Part shown: piece by piece, positions 10,394 to 22,695 of the stretch
Layout: the number at the start of each line of letters is the position of its first letter
How positions within the stretch are numbered: position 1 is the first letter of the stretch
Source of the DNA: Dromaius novaehollandiae
Taxonomy: Eukaryota > Chordata > Aves > Casuariiformes > Dromaiidae
Assembly: GCF_036370855.1 (NCBI RefSeq)
Contig: NC_088098.1
Coordinates: 202,227,336-202,291,335, forward strand
DNA length: 64,000 nucleotides
Direction: 5' to 3'
Notes under the pieces: generated by a model
Seen by the model: the letters and a program-made list of their open reading frames with translations, nothing else
What the model was told of the DNA's origin: nothing
Database searches by the model: none
Position numbers and translations under genes: made by a program

Positions 10394-13300
10394 GTCAAAG
10401 GACTTTCCTTAAGGAACTTGCAAGACTACAACTCGAATTGCTGAATAGTAGAAATCAAAGGATAAGTGCTGGAATGACTAGATAACACTGCCTTCATGTT
10501 TGCCCTCTACACACTATATAAATGGAAAATGAGCTTTTCTTTTAAAAATATATATTTTTAGCCCTTTCTCCTGCCCTCTTTTCCCTTGAACTGGGAAGTG
10601 CAGGACTGGAGTAGGAATGAGGTAGTTCTCAAGTATGTGAAACATGTATTTTCCACATGATTGAAGGGCAGAAAATATTTCAGCATGGTTTGAACCCTTG
10701 GAGAGGTGAATTCTCCAATTTATATGTTCCGGCTTGACTGAAGCATGAATAAATTATAGTTAAACCCTGATAGTCTGCATAAACTAATGAGCAAAAGTGT
10801 ATTAGGAAGATGTGTTGTGTACATCATTACATAAATTTGTAAATGCTATGCCAGTGTAATCCAGATACTTCTGCCCAAGGGTAGGGACCTCTGCTCAGTA
10901 ATTTTTTCACCAGTTGCTTTCCAGTTTGGAAGCACATGAGACTCTTCCTATACTAACATAAAACTTTATTTCAGGCTTACTTCGAAAACATCACTTTACT
11001 GGCTTAACTTCCCAGTACTGACCCATGCTGCAGAACTGGCAGTGGAACAAAGCGTGCTGCCAGGAGGATTCCTCTTTCGGGCAGTGCTGAACCCGGTGGC
11101 AGCCTCTGCATGCATGCGCAGTTCTGCACTGAGGTGTTACTCGTCAGGACTGGGGCAGGGTAGGGACTGGAACACATTTTCTCATGCCATATTGGATAAT
11201 CTCCATAATCGACTAACTTAATTATCCTGAGCATGTTTGTATATGTTATATCATCAAATTAGATGCATTATCCCTGGGATTTTGATACAAATATAAGAAA
11301 ACCAGACACTCAGATCACATTTTACTTGGAAGATAGATGGTTAACTGGCAGATTCCTTTGAAAAAGCCATTCTAAGTATGCCTACTTGGTATCGTGATAT
11401 TAGATTTTTGCCTGTAAAGAAAGCAAATTGCTTGCTTCTATATGGGAAATTACTGTACCAATGTACTGAGAAAATCACTCAATGCTTGTTTAACTGGGTT
11501 ATCTGCACTGTATTATCTAAACTTTCATTTCTGGATATATTTATCAAGTAATTGTATTGCAGTAGTTCAGAATATCTGCCCACTTGTCGACTACTTCTAT
11601 ACTATAAAGTCAGTGCTGCTAGTATTGATGTGTATAGATGTTTTTGTAAAAGATGTTTTCTATTTCAAGCACTGGATTTAAAGCAGGTAAATACAGAGGA
11701 AAATCTGCAGTCCATCTTGATGGAATTGGGTTCTAGATGGGTACAACGGTTCCTTGTTAAATTTAAATTCTGTGAAAACTTCTGTTAAATGTTTTCTTTT
11801 AAATGATCAGTCACCATGTCTCACCTCTGATTTATTTTTACGTAGAACCTTGAGATAATAAATTTGGAAACAAGAAGCTGTTATGAAAAAAAAAAACCTC
11901 TCCCAAAAATGGTAAAACAAAATGCCATTACTAAAATGTCTTCTGTTGAAGTTTTTCAGAACAAAATTGTGTCAAAATTGCCTAAACAGTTTTAGGGAAG
12001 TGGCATTTTCCAAGAGAGAACTGTTTAACCAGAAAATCCTTGTCCGTCTCTGGTCTTGAGGCAGAGTTGGAGCGATCAACGCAATGGTGCTGGCACCGTC
12101 CTGGCGGGGGATCAGGAAGGGGGCTGCTGGGGCATGTCAGGGAGACAGGCCTCGCTCTTTGCCTGAATATGTTTGCAGAGGCTCTGATTGAGCTTAGTAT
12201 CAGCTTTGGCCTTAATAGAACAATCTTTCCCTTATTTTAGAAGTCAGTTTCTCTTAGCTTCCTGCTCCCACAGCCCCCTAACATATAACTGCTTTGTGTC
12301 CAAGGAAATGAGGCAGCCAGCTCCTTCCAAAGCTATTTTCCATGATAAACAAAATAACAACATGTAAAGACTGCTAATAAACTGAACCTTCCTCTGGAGG
12401 GAAAGTATTGCCTCGGTATTATCCCATTTTCTATTTATTCCAAGCACAAGAATCTTAAGGTCAACCAAACTGAGGCCTCTCTTGTGGCAATGCTAATGTC
12501 AGACTGGCAGCGCGCGCCAGGCTGCTGGCTCAAAGGGTCTGCATTACAGCTTGCGACTGTCAATATTCTTACATTGCTATTTTACCTTTCGATTTACCTC
12601 CCTCCTGCACTGTGTCATGTTTAGGTCAGGCTTTTGAAAAGTCCTTTTTCCTCCTATTACCTAAAATTTTTAAAACAGCAGCTAGTTTTTGTAGGTAGAT
12701 AAGCAGGCTATATATGAATAAGCACATATATGGTATGCACAAGAAGCTGGGCTGGAAGAACAGTCTCATGGGGGTGAAGTCAAGCACTCAGGAGGAGAAG
12801 GACTGTCTGGGTGTTTTTAACTTACACTTGTGTCATCTTTATACAAAACTGAGGTGGTAAAATGACTGAAGTTGTTTTACCTCATGAGAATTTTAATTTG
12901 TTCTTCTTTTTCCCATTCTAACCTCTGACTGAGCCAAATCTCCGATATCCTACTGCAGACAAAACTCTGAGCTGCAGTGTCCCTTCACCAAGACAGGGTG
13001 TCATGATGCACTGTTACAGAAATGGGGAGGTGAAAACAACAGTTACTCAGAAAGTGAAAAAGCATGCTTTTCATGAGGAATTTGAAAACCAAATTTTCCA
13101 CTGAAACATAATCTTAAAAGAAATCTTTCATCCAGACTGCTATGCAATAATTCAACAAAAGCAAATTAAGGTTGGCAGTTCCATTCCAAACTTCACTTTT
13201 AATTTTTTGATCTATTACATGCAAAAGGACCTGTGAATCCATTTATACTATCTCTATATTTAGAGATTTTAAAGCTGTCTCTTTAGTCACAGGAAGGGAG

Positions 13301-16300
13301 GGAAGAAATGGAATTGAGCTACTTTTCTCTTTCTCCCTTGCTGTAAGAGCAGCACCAGGTTGCTGAGGGAAGAGGTCGGAGGTGTGCCTAACTCCTCTGG
13401 TTGTCTATTCCACCCTAAATAGGAGGGGCTGGGAGGGGAAGTGAATTAAAAGGAGGATTCCTCTCAGCAGGATGGGAGCTCACATGACCTCAAGATTGAC
13501 ACCAAAATCCTGCTGTAGGTGAAATAAGAAAGTATAGATTCTTTGCAGTATTTCAATAAGGCTCCCCTAGAGGATTCTGCTATTGGAAATGGATCTGAGG
13601 GTGGCTTCGTCATGTGGATTGTAGGTATCCACACAAGGAGCTGAGGGCTCAGGCCAAACAAATGTGAGTCATCTCCCCCTGCTGCAGTCTAGACCATCCT
13701 CCATCCTGGTTCAAGGCAAAAAGTTGAGCTTCAGGAGACCTTTGGTAGGAGAAGGGACTGAACAAGTACCCTGCCTTTGTGAAGGAACATAAAGTACAAA
13801 CTCATTGGATTTTAATGGCTTTAATGTTGTAACTCACCTAGAAGCTGGTATCTCTAGTAGCCTTGTGCTCTCAGGCTCAGACATTAGTTCTGCAGAAGAA
13901 GTAAGGAGGGAGGATAGTTGTCACGTGCATCACGCGCACACATATTCCCACGAAACTCCAGATTATCCAAGCTTCATTTTAACAAACTATGAAAAGGGTA
14001 CCTGAAGCTGGTCGTCAGCCTGTGGAAGGCTATTCACTGCATGAGGGCAATGGGAGCTATTACAGGGAGGAAAAGCTTTAAGAAAATCAAAATGCCTTGG
14101 ATCGTGCTGTGGAATGGAAGCACCATCACCAAGCTTGCATCTGAGAGGTTTTACTCCTGAGGTTGACACTCGGCATACTCTACTACACAGAGATAAAAGG
14201 TTAATGTTTCCCAACAGTCCTTGAAAAGACAGTGAGTTGGCTCCTGAACTGAGACAGTGAGGCACTAGAGGGAGGGGGAGAGGGAGGAGCACACTCGCCT
14301 ACTGCAGGTGGGATGGAACAAAAATCATTATGCAATAAGAATTGTTTAGGACAAGGCTAGGCTGAGATTTGCTCTGTCCTAGGCCACCTGCTAGCAACGC
14401 CAATGAACCATTTAAAGTCACAAGGCTTAGAGAAGCACTAACAGTGCTCCCTTTTCTTAGCCACTATGGCCCAGAAGGCCAGTCGGCCCCAAGCGCTTTG
14501 GTGCCAGCAGAGAAGTCAACCAGGGACTTCCCAGAGTTGCAGGGTGCTCATAAAGCATTCATACTCAAAGCCACTGGATATAAAAGTGCCAGATGGCAAA
14601 AATATGGAACTATATGTTACAAAATTCCTCACTAGCCTAGCTGCTTTGAGTAAATATTCACATTTCTGCAGAGTTCAGCTCAATTTCAATTATATTATTT
14701 ATTCTCCCTCCATTCAAATTGTATGTAATCTGGTTACAGGATCAGATCAAGTTGCAAAACATGGTTTTTAGTCACTATGCAGTTTCCACAGAGAATTTCA
14801 CATGCAAAGTTTGAATGGCTGATTCTGTTCCAGTTCTATAAGCAAATATTGCATACTGCAAAAGTCTGTCTTTTTATCAAAGGTATTTACAATTCTGTAT
14901 ATGGAGAGAATCTGCACCAACAAGGAAGTGGCAACTGCTTTCGAGGATAGGAGAGATGAGTTCCTTAGTCATCTTGAAAATCCATGATAAAACCTGCCCA
15001 AGTTTTCTGTTCAGAAAATTGAAAATTAAACACTGTTTAATATTAAAGAAAAATGTTAAAACATACACGGAACACTGAGCATAGTACATTATGATTCGCT
15101 AAAGCATATATCTGAAATGTTTAAATTAGATTTGCTAAAGTGAATTAGTTTTAACTATTCATGGTTTTATCCCTTCTGCTAATTTTGCATGTGAATCAGC
15201 AGTTTCTATAATCATATTGTGTAGCAGCACTTTAAATATTATTTAATCAATGCTCACAACAACCTTGAGAGTAAGCAAGAAAATGGAGGATATAATAAAA
15301 TCGTAGATTTGAAAACCTTTATCTATAAAATGACTATTTACTCAGATCTTAATCTTCAAAAAATAATAACTAACAGTAAGGTGATGGGACTGCATATTGC
15401 ATGCTATCCAATAAAATGGCCTGAAATGCCTGATGTGGGCATGTTGATTTCCTCAAGACTTGAGTAGAAAATTAAATGCTATCTTTCACAAAGGATATGT
15501 GGATGATAATACTAGTGGAAGGTCAAAGGTTGCTGGATTATTGTCAACATGTGTGACCTTAGTACAAGATGGAGCTGCTCCAAAAGAGCTGTTCTATGCA
15601 CAGTCCCTACACCCACGAGTGGTTTTAAAACTCTGATCCTCAAACTGTTGCTGGAAGGAGCTGTTTATTTGTATAAAGTTTCTGGAAGGTTTAATTGTTT
15701 CTTTAACAAAATGTATTTATCTGAAAAAATTAGTTGTGAGAAGAACCCTTAAGGGGATTTCTATACAGCTGAACCATAGGCAATTCATGGAATTCCTGCT
15801 ATAGCACAATATGATTATGGTCTGTGGCCTCCTATATCACCTATGGATATTTATTTTGAGATATTCAATTATTTCCTCAACGCCCTAGGAGAAAAATAAT
15901 GTTTAGATGATTTCCTAATGGCAGCAGTGCCAAAAAAGATCCTCAGTCTAAATGTCTCAGACACAGTAGATTTGATAAAGAGTTGTATTTCTCAGTAGCA
16001 TAGGGGGAAACAAACAAACAAATTCTAATCCTTTTTCTAGGCTTACAGTTTCTGGGTTGTGCTGCAGATGCCACCGCTTAGAAATTATATATTCCCCAAT
16101 TAAAGAGGAGAATCAAAATAAACATGATCCAGAGGCTACTGTGTGCTCCCTCTATGACAAAAGCCTCCAGGGTAAATGATCATTTTATTCTCTGACTTTT
16201 TAACAAGTGTTTTCTTCTTCTCATTATGGGTGTGAAGAGGGATTCCCTGAAATAGTAAAGCCCTCTGCAGGGAAGGGGTTGAGAAACTTCACCTCCAAGG

Positions 16301-16780
16301 ATGATGCTTGCCCCTGGATTACCACAGTTCTGCCATCCTAGTCATCGTTTACTTGCAGCTCATGGGAGAAATGAGGCTTACATGCAGTGGTTTCACGGTG
16401 CAATGTCTAGTGTTCACAACACAGAATAACACTGCTGTTATTCACTTGCCTCCATGCCAGCCTGTATCAAGACAGTCAGGTGTAACAGAAGAAAGGAAAG
16501 CTTGACTGAAGTGCTGAGGCTCATTTCACTTCAGTATATATGTCCACAGTGGAGCTATTCCCCCAGGCTGCCATCATTAGTCAGTGGAGGCAAGTGGGCA
16601 TTTTAAGCCTGCAGTTCATCTCAGTATTTTAAACACTTTTAATAAGCTAATAAGAATCATGCCATAGAAAAGCATATCCCTCCAGATAAAAGAGATGTAG
16701 AAGATGAAGTCTGTTGCAGGCATCAAAATGTGTAGGCATGAATCCCTTTTCACTTGTCCCTTCAGTCAAGAATGCAAATA
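10394..16780. other. Intergenic, no gene seen
   Basis: Apart from the MIR-like relic at 15224-15310, no element, exon or RNA gene was recognised. Slightly GC-richer patches occur near 11.0-11.2, 12.05-12.15, 12.5 and 14.4-14.6 kb, without coding signals. Confidence 0.6.
15224..15310 (-). repeat. MIR-like (or L2 tail) SINE relic
   Basis: The plus strand reads AGCAGCACTTTAAATATTAT, then CAATGCTCACAACAACCTTG and AGAGTAAGCA. This parallels the complement of the MIR/L2 3' region (ATTTAATCCTCACAACAACCCTATGAGGTA). Very diverged, and the boundaries are approximate. Confidence 0.5.
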
Positions 16781-16783
16781 AGT

Positions 16784-16962
16784 CAAAAAAGGCAAACATT
16801 GCACCCATCTTCAAAAGAGATCAAAAGAGGTTTTCCAAGCCTCGACGACCTGACAAGGCCCTGAGCAACCAGGTCTGACAGGTGAGTCTGCTGTGAGTTG
16901 GAGCTTGGACCGGAGACCCCCTGAGGTCCCTTCCAAACTGAATTATCTTGCGATTCCATGTT
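16784..16962 (+). mobile_element. CR1 LINE copy with internal deletion, 3' end
   Basis: The 3' half (16850-16960) has the CR1 tail features: GCCCTGAGCAACCAGGTCTG, GTGAGTCTGCTGTGAG, CTGAGGTCCCTTCCAA and a decayed ATTCTATG-type end (ATTATCTTGCGATTCCATG). Just upstream the frame reads ANIAPIFKRDQKR, resembling the RT-region motif APIFKKGKKED. That motif normally lies far from the 3' end, so most of the RT appears deleted. Confidence 0.75.
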
Positions 16963-17385
16963 CTCCAAACTGTGAAGGAACCTCACAGTTCAGTGTCACT
17001 CATATGGGGTTTTTCGCTGTTTCTGGTGATCTCAAAGGCGCTCACTGTAGGCTCCTGTTTCCCCAGAACAGATGAAGCATCCTGAAGAGGATATGACTGA
17101 TTTCCAATTCAACAGAGTGCCTTGTCAATATAAGGCAAGAAACCAGAAAGCAATCAATTTTCATTTGCCTTCTCCCCTGACCCCTGCACCCCAATTGTAC
17201 CATAGTCACTTTTTTGAGAGTTCCTTGATAAATGGCATTTCCTAAACTTAGGATCTAGACTGAGGTCTAAAACTTCGACAATTCTGTTTCATAGCCTGAC
17301 AAAACTATACCTCACAGGTAACGCTACTTGGCACTGGAAATGAACAGCCCCAGACTGTAGCATTTAATTCCCTGGGAATGAGGAC

Positions 17386-17419
17386 AGCTGTAGTACTCAT
17401 ATAGCTATAGTACTCATAT
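17386..17419 (+). repeat. 17-bp tandem duplication next to a CR1 copy
   Basis: AGCTRTAGTACTCATAT occurs at 17386-17402 and 17403-17419, differing at one base. It lies about 50 bp upstream of the CR1 3' fragment at 17468. Confidence 0.85.
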
Positions 17420-17467
17420 TGTACTAAGATATAGTATTTTATAGTTATAAAAAAATATTCTATATTT

Positions 17468-17620
17468 GTGGAGTCTCCATCCTTGGAGCTATTCAACGCC
17501 TGACTGGACACGGTCCTGAACAACCTGTTCTAGTTTATCCTGCTTGAGCGGGCAGTTTGGTCTAGATGCCAACCTCCAGAGGTCCATTCCAACCTCAACT
17601 ATTCTGTGATGCAGTGATTT
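17468..17620 (+). mobile_element. CR1 LINE 3' end
   Basis: A typical CR1 3' segment: GGAGCTATTCAACGCCTGAC, GGACACGGTCCTGAACAACC, CTGCTTGAGCGGGC, AGAGGTCCATTCCAACCTC, ending in ATTCTGTGATGCAGTG (the ATTCTRTG end repeat). Strongly 5'-truncated, as most CR1 copies are, and in the same orientation as the CR1 copy 0.5 kb upstream. Confidence 0.9.
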
Positions 17621-18274
17621 AGACCCTGAAACAAACTTCAGTGGGGAGAAAACTGTATTTGTTTGTCTTAGATCATTTATACATTTCTAGCTCTGGCAGG
17701 CTGTCATGTATCTGCATCTGTGGCTGGATTAGATGACTAAATAGAACAGGCCCAGCATTGCTTCTGCAAGTCTTTTGCATTTTGCAGTTACAGAGATCTG
17801 GTTTATACACAAAAAGTTGTGTTTCAAACTCATTCATGATGGGCAGGTAAGACTTATAAACTAGAGTGTTTTTTCCAATCAATGACAAAAAGAGTATTTA
17901 ACTGTCATCATCCTATAGCTGATTACCTGATAGTAAAAAGTTACGCAGTACTATTCCCCTCTGATAAACAGATTTTGTCTCCTTAAAATCAAAGATAATC
18001 TGATTGTGTGCAACTAGTCATTGTTAGCTCCTTCTAAGTTAGTGAACAGTACATCAGCGTAATATTTCAACGAATGAACAGAAGCTTGCCTGCTCGTATG
18101 ACAAGTAACTGAGACACCAGTTTTCATTTACTTTCAGGGCTATAACCTGACTGTTTTATGTTTATTTTTAAATAGACTATCTTAGATTTTATGGGAAATT
18201 GTAAATGTTTTACTAACCAGACTGCATTATTGACATTAAAACAATGCAAAACAAGATCCCTGGCATTTCTGTGA

Positions 18275-18309
18275 GAAAAAAAAAAAAAAAAAAGAAAAGA
18301 AAAAAAAAA
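18275..18309 (+). repeat. A-rich tract
   Basis: About 18 A, then G, 4 A, G, and 10 A. No recognisable retrogene or SINE body lies immediately upstream. Confidence 0.9.
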
Positions 18310-18804
18310 GGCAGCAACCTCTACTGAGGGAATGATGTTGTTTCTATTAATTTTAACAGCAGGATCCTGCTGGCCTCCTTTTGAGATTCATTTTCTTCTG
18401 TCTTTCACAGATCCATTCATGATTCCAAAGAGTGAAAATCATGAAGAGAAAACCATACAATGAAGCTGAATTTGCTGCTATGCCTCAAACAAATTTACAC
18501 AACTTTTGCAAGCCCAGCCTGCAGCTCTCCAACACCCCCAGGACGAGAGGTATCTGACCTCCCATGAAAGCAGAAGGGAATTCTCCCATTGGAAGCTGGA
18601 AAAGGTTGTACACATTCGTATTGTGTTAACAGTACATGGGGCCAGCCCTGCGTAGCCAAAGCCTTTGCAACTTCTGATGAAAACACTGCTTATACTAATG
18701 AATATCAAGTAATTAAATGCTACACACAGTCACTGCTAGTAGATATGAAATCACCATATCCTTTGACATCTCCACCCCTCTGCCCTTTTCCACCTTCTGT
18801 CCTT

Positions 18805-18882
18805 TGCCTAATGCTTAGATTGTAAATACTTTTGGAGGGCGCTGGTCTTTTTCTTCTCTGTGTGTATAGTATTTAATTACTT
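18805..18882 (+). repeat. Ancient L2/MIR3-like 3' fragment
   Basis: Contains AGATTGTAAATACTTTTGGA, then GGGCGCTGGTCTTTTTCTTC and TGTGTGTATAGTA. This resembles the widespread amniote motif TTGTAAGCTC...GGGCAGGGAC...TCT...GTACAGTGCC found in L2/MIR3-type tails. Only the order of short blocks is conserved. Confidence 0.4.
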
Positions 18883-20209
18883 GGTATTAACTAGTATAAG
18901 CAGCTTTTCCATCAGAAGCTGCAAAAACATTGTAAGGTGATCAACTCCTGGCTGATGCACTAGAGCCACACGTTCAATTTCAAATTGCCACTGAACTCAA
19001 ACAACAGCAAGACAGCGTCCTCTGGCTCATCATTAAGGCACCGTCTCCCTACTGACAGCAGTTCCACTCCAGATGGCAAAATTCACACCCAAATGCTCAG
19101 CTTTTCATATTGGGGATTTATTTTGAATATGTCACTGCATTTTTTTCTGCAATTTTGAAACGGTACAGAGAGCTGTCTGATTTCAGACCTGGCAGAAAGT
19201 GCTGCAGAATTTCTGTGCTGATTCAAGGGCACAGCAACTCATTTGTCATGTTGGAAGATGGAAAACTGTTTATAAATCAGCAAATTCAATTGGTTTCCAG
19301 CTTAGATATCATTTTTCATAATATTACATAACTTACTTATTTTAAAATTACATATTTGCTTCCCTTATTGTAATATCTCACACTTTTTGAATTGACTTTT
19401 GCTTAATCAGTAGAGGAAGAGCAATTATTTCCAAATGACATGCAAAATTCTGGACTGTCTTCATTCTTCTTTTTGGCTTCTGTTGCTGACATTCTCTAAC
19501 ATTAATTATTTTTTTACAGACTGTTAGAAGTTGTCAATAATTTTGAAGAAATGGCAAATTAAAATTACATACAATAACATATATTTTGGATGGTGCAGGT
19601 TGTACCTAACAGCTTCCAAATAATCATCAAGAAACAATTTTATTGCAATCTTTATTGTAACAGTCCTTATTAACCTCTGCAATTTAATCTAAAAATGCAA
19701 AAAGTTGAGTTAGAGTGGTTTACTATAAAAATTTCTCAAACTTTATTAGGAAGAAATAATCACCCCACATCTACAATGTACATTCATACATGTTTTTTAA
19801 ACTATAGGTTTAGCTCCATAAGCACTGGCCAGTGTAAAGCAATGAGCTTCCAAGTTCTCCCTGTAGCATGGGTCTGCAAAATGACAGTAATTACCTATGA
19901 TGGTTTAAAAGTGAGTGAAAAGCAGCTAAGTAAGATTTTTATGAAATAGTATCTCCATGGCAACACTTGGTTGCTGGGTTTAATAGTGACTTTCAATAGT
20001 TTGAGCTATTTAAACAAGCAGCTTTCCAGTCAATGTTAGTAATTACTTTTTGTCCTGTTCCCTTGCTCTTGACGAGTGTTAGTCTGAGTGAAACCAAGTC
20101 ACTGTTCTGCTCTCCTCCCATTTTAGACGCACTTCTGAAATACCCCTAGGTTGCTGAAGTAAACAAGAGAAGTGCTGCAATTTCTCCACGTAAGACAGAA
20201 GACTCCTCA

Positions 20210-20345
20210 GCTGCAGTCCCCTGCAGCAGCAGAGCAGTGCGTATGCCCGTCTCCCGCGTGGCGTCTGCCCTAGGGACAGACCGCCAACAGCTGAATCGCA
20301 TGCTTGCACCAATGTCGCGTCCGTGCCTAGCTGGATGCAAGCTGG
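20210..20345. other. Small CpG cluster
   Basis: About nine CpG in 135 bases (for example CCCGTCTCCCGCGTGGCG and ATGTCGCGTCCGTG) in AT-rich surroundings. Too short for a standard CpG island. No start codon context or splice site stands out. Confidence 0.4.
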
Positions 20346-20717
20346 TTTTCCCGCTGAAATCAGTGCACACTTTTCTGAAGTGCTTGTTATTGAAATCAGC
20401 ATAATTACTCACATCCTAGAAATAATCCTCTGAGCTCTCACTAAAGCAGCTTACACAGGTGGTGTGATTATTCACACAGAACTAGGCAAAGAAATACTAG
20501 TCATCCTCCTGCCATTTGCTGCAGCGACGGTGTGAAGCTCAAAGCACAGTTTCTTACACTTCTCAACTACCGCCTCTCCTAGTTCCTCATAAGGACTTTG
20601 CAAACATGACGCTGTGCAAAGCAAAAATAATATATTGCCTCTCAAAATACCAGTGACAATACAGTAAACTTACGTCCATTGCTCAGACTATTTCTGAGGT
20701 TTTGGATAATATAGTGT

Positions 20718-20790
20718 GATAGATGATGCGTAATGACGTGCATATTATGCATCATATTATAGACAGATAGATGATGCATAATACGATGTG
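20718..20790. repeat. Interleaved direct and inverted repeat around ATGATGCATAAT
   Basis: GATAGATGATGC recurs at 20718 and 20766 as a direct repeat. ATTATGCATCAT at about 20744-20755 is the exact reverse complement of ATGATGCATAAT at about 20770-20781, which gives a 12-bp hairpin stem. The core contains ATGCAT palindromes. Confidence 0.75.
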
Positions 20791-22329
20791 ATAGATTTAA
20801 ATGTTTTGAAAGCCTCTTAGATGGCTTTCATATAAAATGGATTTTAAAATAGTTATTTTCCCCATTTATTACGAATGTTAAGGCTTTTACATATTCAAAA
20901 CATTGTACCAGCTTTTATTCATTAATTGCTCAGAAGGGTAGCCAATACCCATTTATGCAAATCACTATTATTTAAGATAGGGCAATGAAAATTGTTGAAG
21001 CCAAAGAGATAACTGTTCACCCTTATTCAGAATAAATATAAAGAACAGCTAAATGTCTCAGTGAAGTGGGAGGAGACTTTGTCCAAAACATGCATTGCAT
21101 GTTAATGTGGTCAGAAACTGAGCAGCAGGAAAATGTGTTTTGTGACACACTCTTGTAGAAGAGCAGACATAGAGGAAGACAGCCAAGGATAACCTGGAGA
21201 TATTGGTAGCTCTGGTGCTGACTAACAGCTGAGAGCAAAGGGAGTGTGCGTGCTTTTTGGGTGGAGAAGTGGGTGGGTGGGTTGTGGAGAATGGAAAACA
21301 CTCAGAGGAAATTGCCAGATATTGCTGATGGAAAGAGGACTTGGTGCCTATCTTATGTAAACTAACAGAATTAAGAAACTCCTGAGTATTCATCCAGCCC
21401 CAAATATTCATAGTGCAGGCCAAATAATTAAACTTATTTTTATTTTCACTGTGTTTATGATGAAACCAGATAGGAAGTTATAGCCACCTTTATCACATTG
21501 GATATCAAAAGTTCAAGCATCTAAATCTCAACTCTGCTTAGGTTTCCCAGTGCTGAGCAACAATGTGGGTTCTTCCCCAAGAGTGCCATGTAAAGAGGTT
21601 TTCAGTATCTTTGAAAATTAGGATATGTTACTTACCTTACCAATGCATGGTTAAAATCTTCCTTCTCTTTGGAGTTTGTATAGAATGAAGAAAAGCAGAA
21701 AAGTATCTCTTAGTTCTGCAGTACAACTAATAACAGTGACAACATGGATGTTTCAAAAATACGGGTTTAATCACCAAAGTTTACACCTGTAATTGGCTAC
21801 TTCCCACAAACTAAAGTGCATATCAGTGGCATGGCATTTGAGATCCTGTTTCTGAGCTCGACGGTGCATGCACATCCTCGCCGCCCAGCCCCTCAGAGTA
21901 CATCTCTGAACGCTACATCTCCGTCACACTCTGGAGCTTGGGAATGGTTTTTGTCATTTGTGCGGAGAGCAGAGTACTGATCCCACCCCATATCAACCAG
22001 GCAGCATTAATGTGAACTCTGGTTTCCACAAGTATTTCTGTCATAACATGCAAAGATGGAAGTGATGCAGTAGTATGTGGCCAGCTGTTAGACAGAGATA
22101 TCGCAGTAACGCTAAGTGCTGAAATAAACACCGGGATCTAAAAACAGGCCCTTTTGCTATATGGAAACCTGCACAAGATAAATGAGGAAGAACTAGTAGC
22201 TATGATTAAAACTGTTCCCCTCAGGTCAGTTAAAAGTCCTCGGAAGGAATATCTTCAGCCAAAGAGATGCAAGCTCAGAAGTAACTGGAGAAGACATTGC
22301 TCTGTCATAGGGAAGTGGGAGCAAGCTTT

Positions 22330-22695
22330 GCGATCTAATGCCACTGCAGAGCAAGATCTAAAGCTGCCCTTGCCGAGGTTGGCTGAAACAGGCACGGAGA
22401 CATGCACATCCGCCAAGGGAGCGACACGCAGGACACCTCCTTGCCCAGGAGGACACCTCCTCGCCCAGGAGCACAGGGCGGCAGCAGGAACGGGCACACG
22501 ATGCTGCCAGCAGGGCCTCTCCCCCCATGGTTGCCCACTGCCCAGCTGCCTGTTGTATCTCCACAGCCACCCTGACAGACACCTCCGACAGCCCGAACCG
22601 CACACTGCCACCCTCACGAGAGCCTAGCTGGCCGCCTGCTCACGCTGTTGCAGCTTTCACTTAGATAGCAGAAGCAACCAGACACGCTTCGCAGA
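22330..22695. other. CpG-rich island in AT-rich intergenic DNA
   Basis: By eye about 60% G+C, with about 16 CpG in some 300 bases, in surroundings near 38-40% G+C. It contains a 20-bp tandem duplication at 22431-22470. Reading frames of 80-157 codons cross it on both strands but match no family. It could be a promoter-type island of an unseen non-coding transcript, or a decayed element. Confidence 0.45.
22431..22470 (+). repeat. 20-bp tandem duplication
   Basis: GGACACCTCCTYGCCCAGGA occurs at 22431-22450 and 22451-22470 with one difference, inside the CpG-rich block. Confidence 0.9.

Noticed and set aside
18275..18309. Poly(A) tail of a processed pseudogene
   Set aside because: No coding remnant or target-site duplication upstream; treated as an A-rich simple tract. 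The same holds for 33934, 58607, 59679 and 61473.
22154..22627. 157-codon plus-strand frame and 120-codon antisense frame
   Set aside because: GC-rich, CpG-dense DNA has few stops; both strands are open together and neither matches a family.
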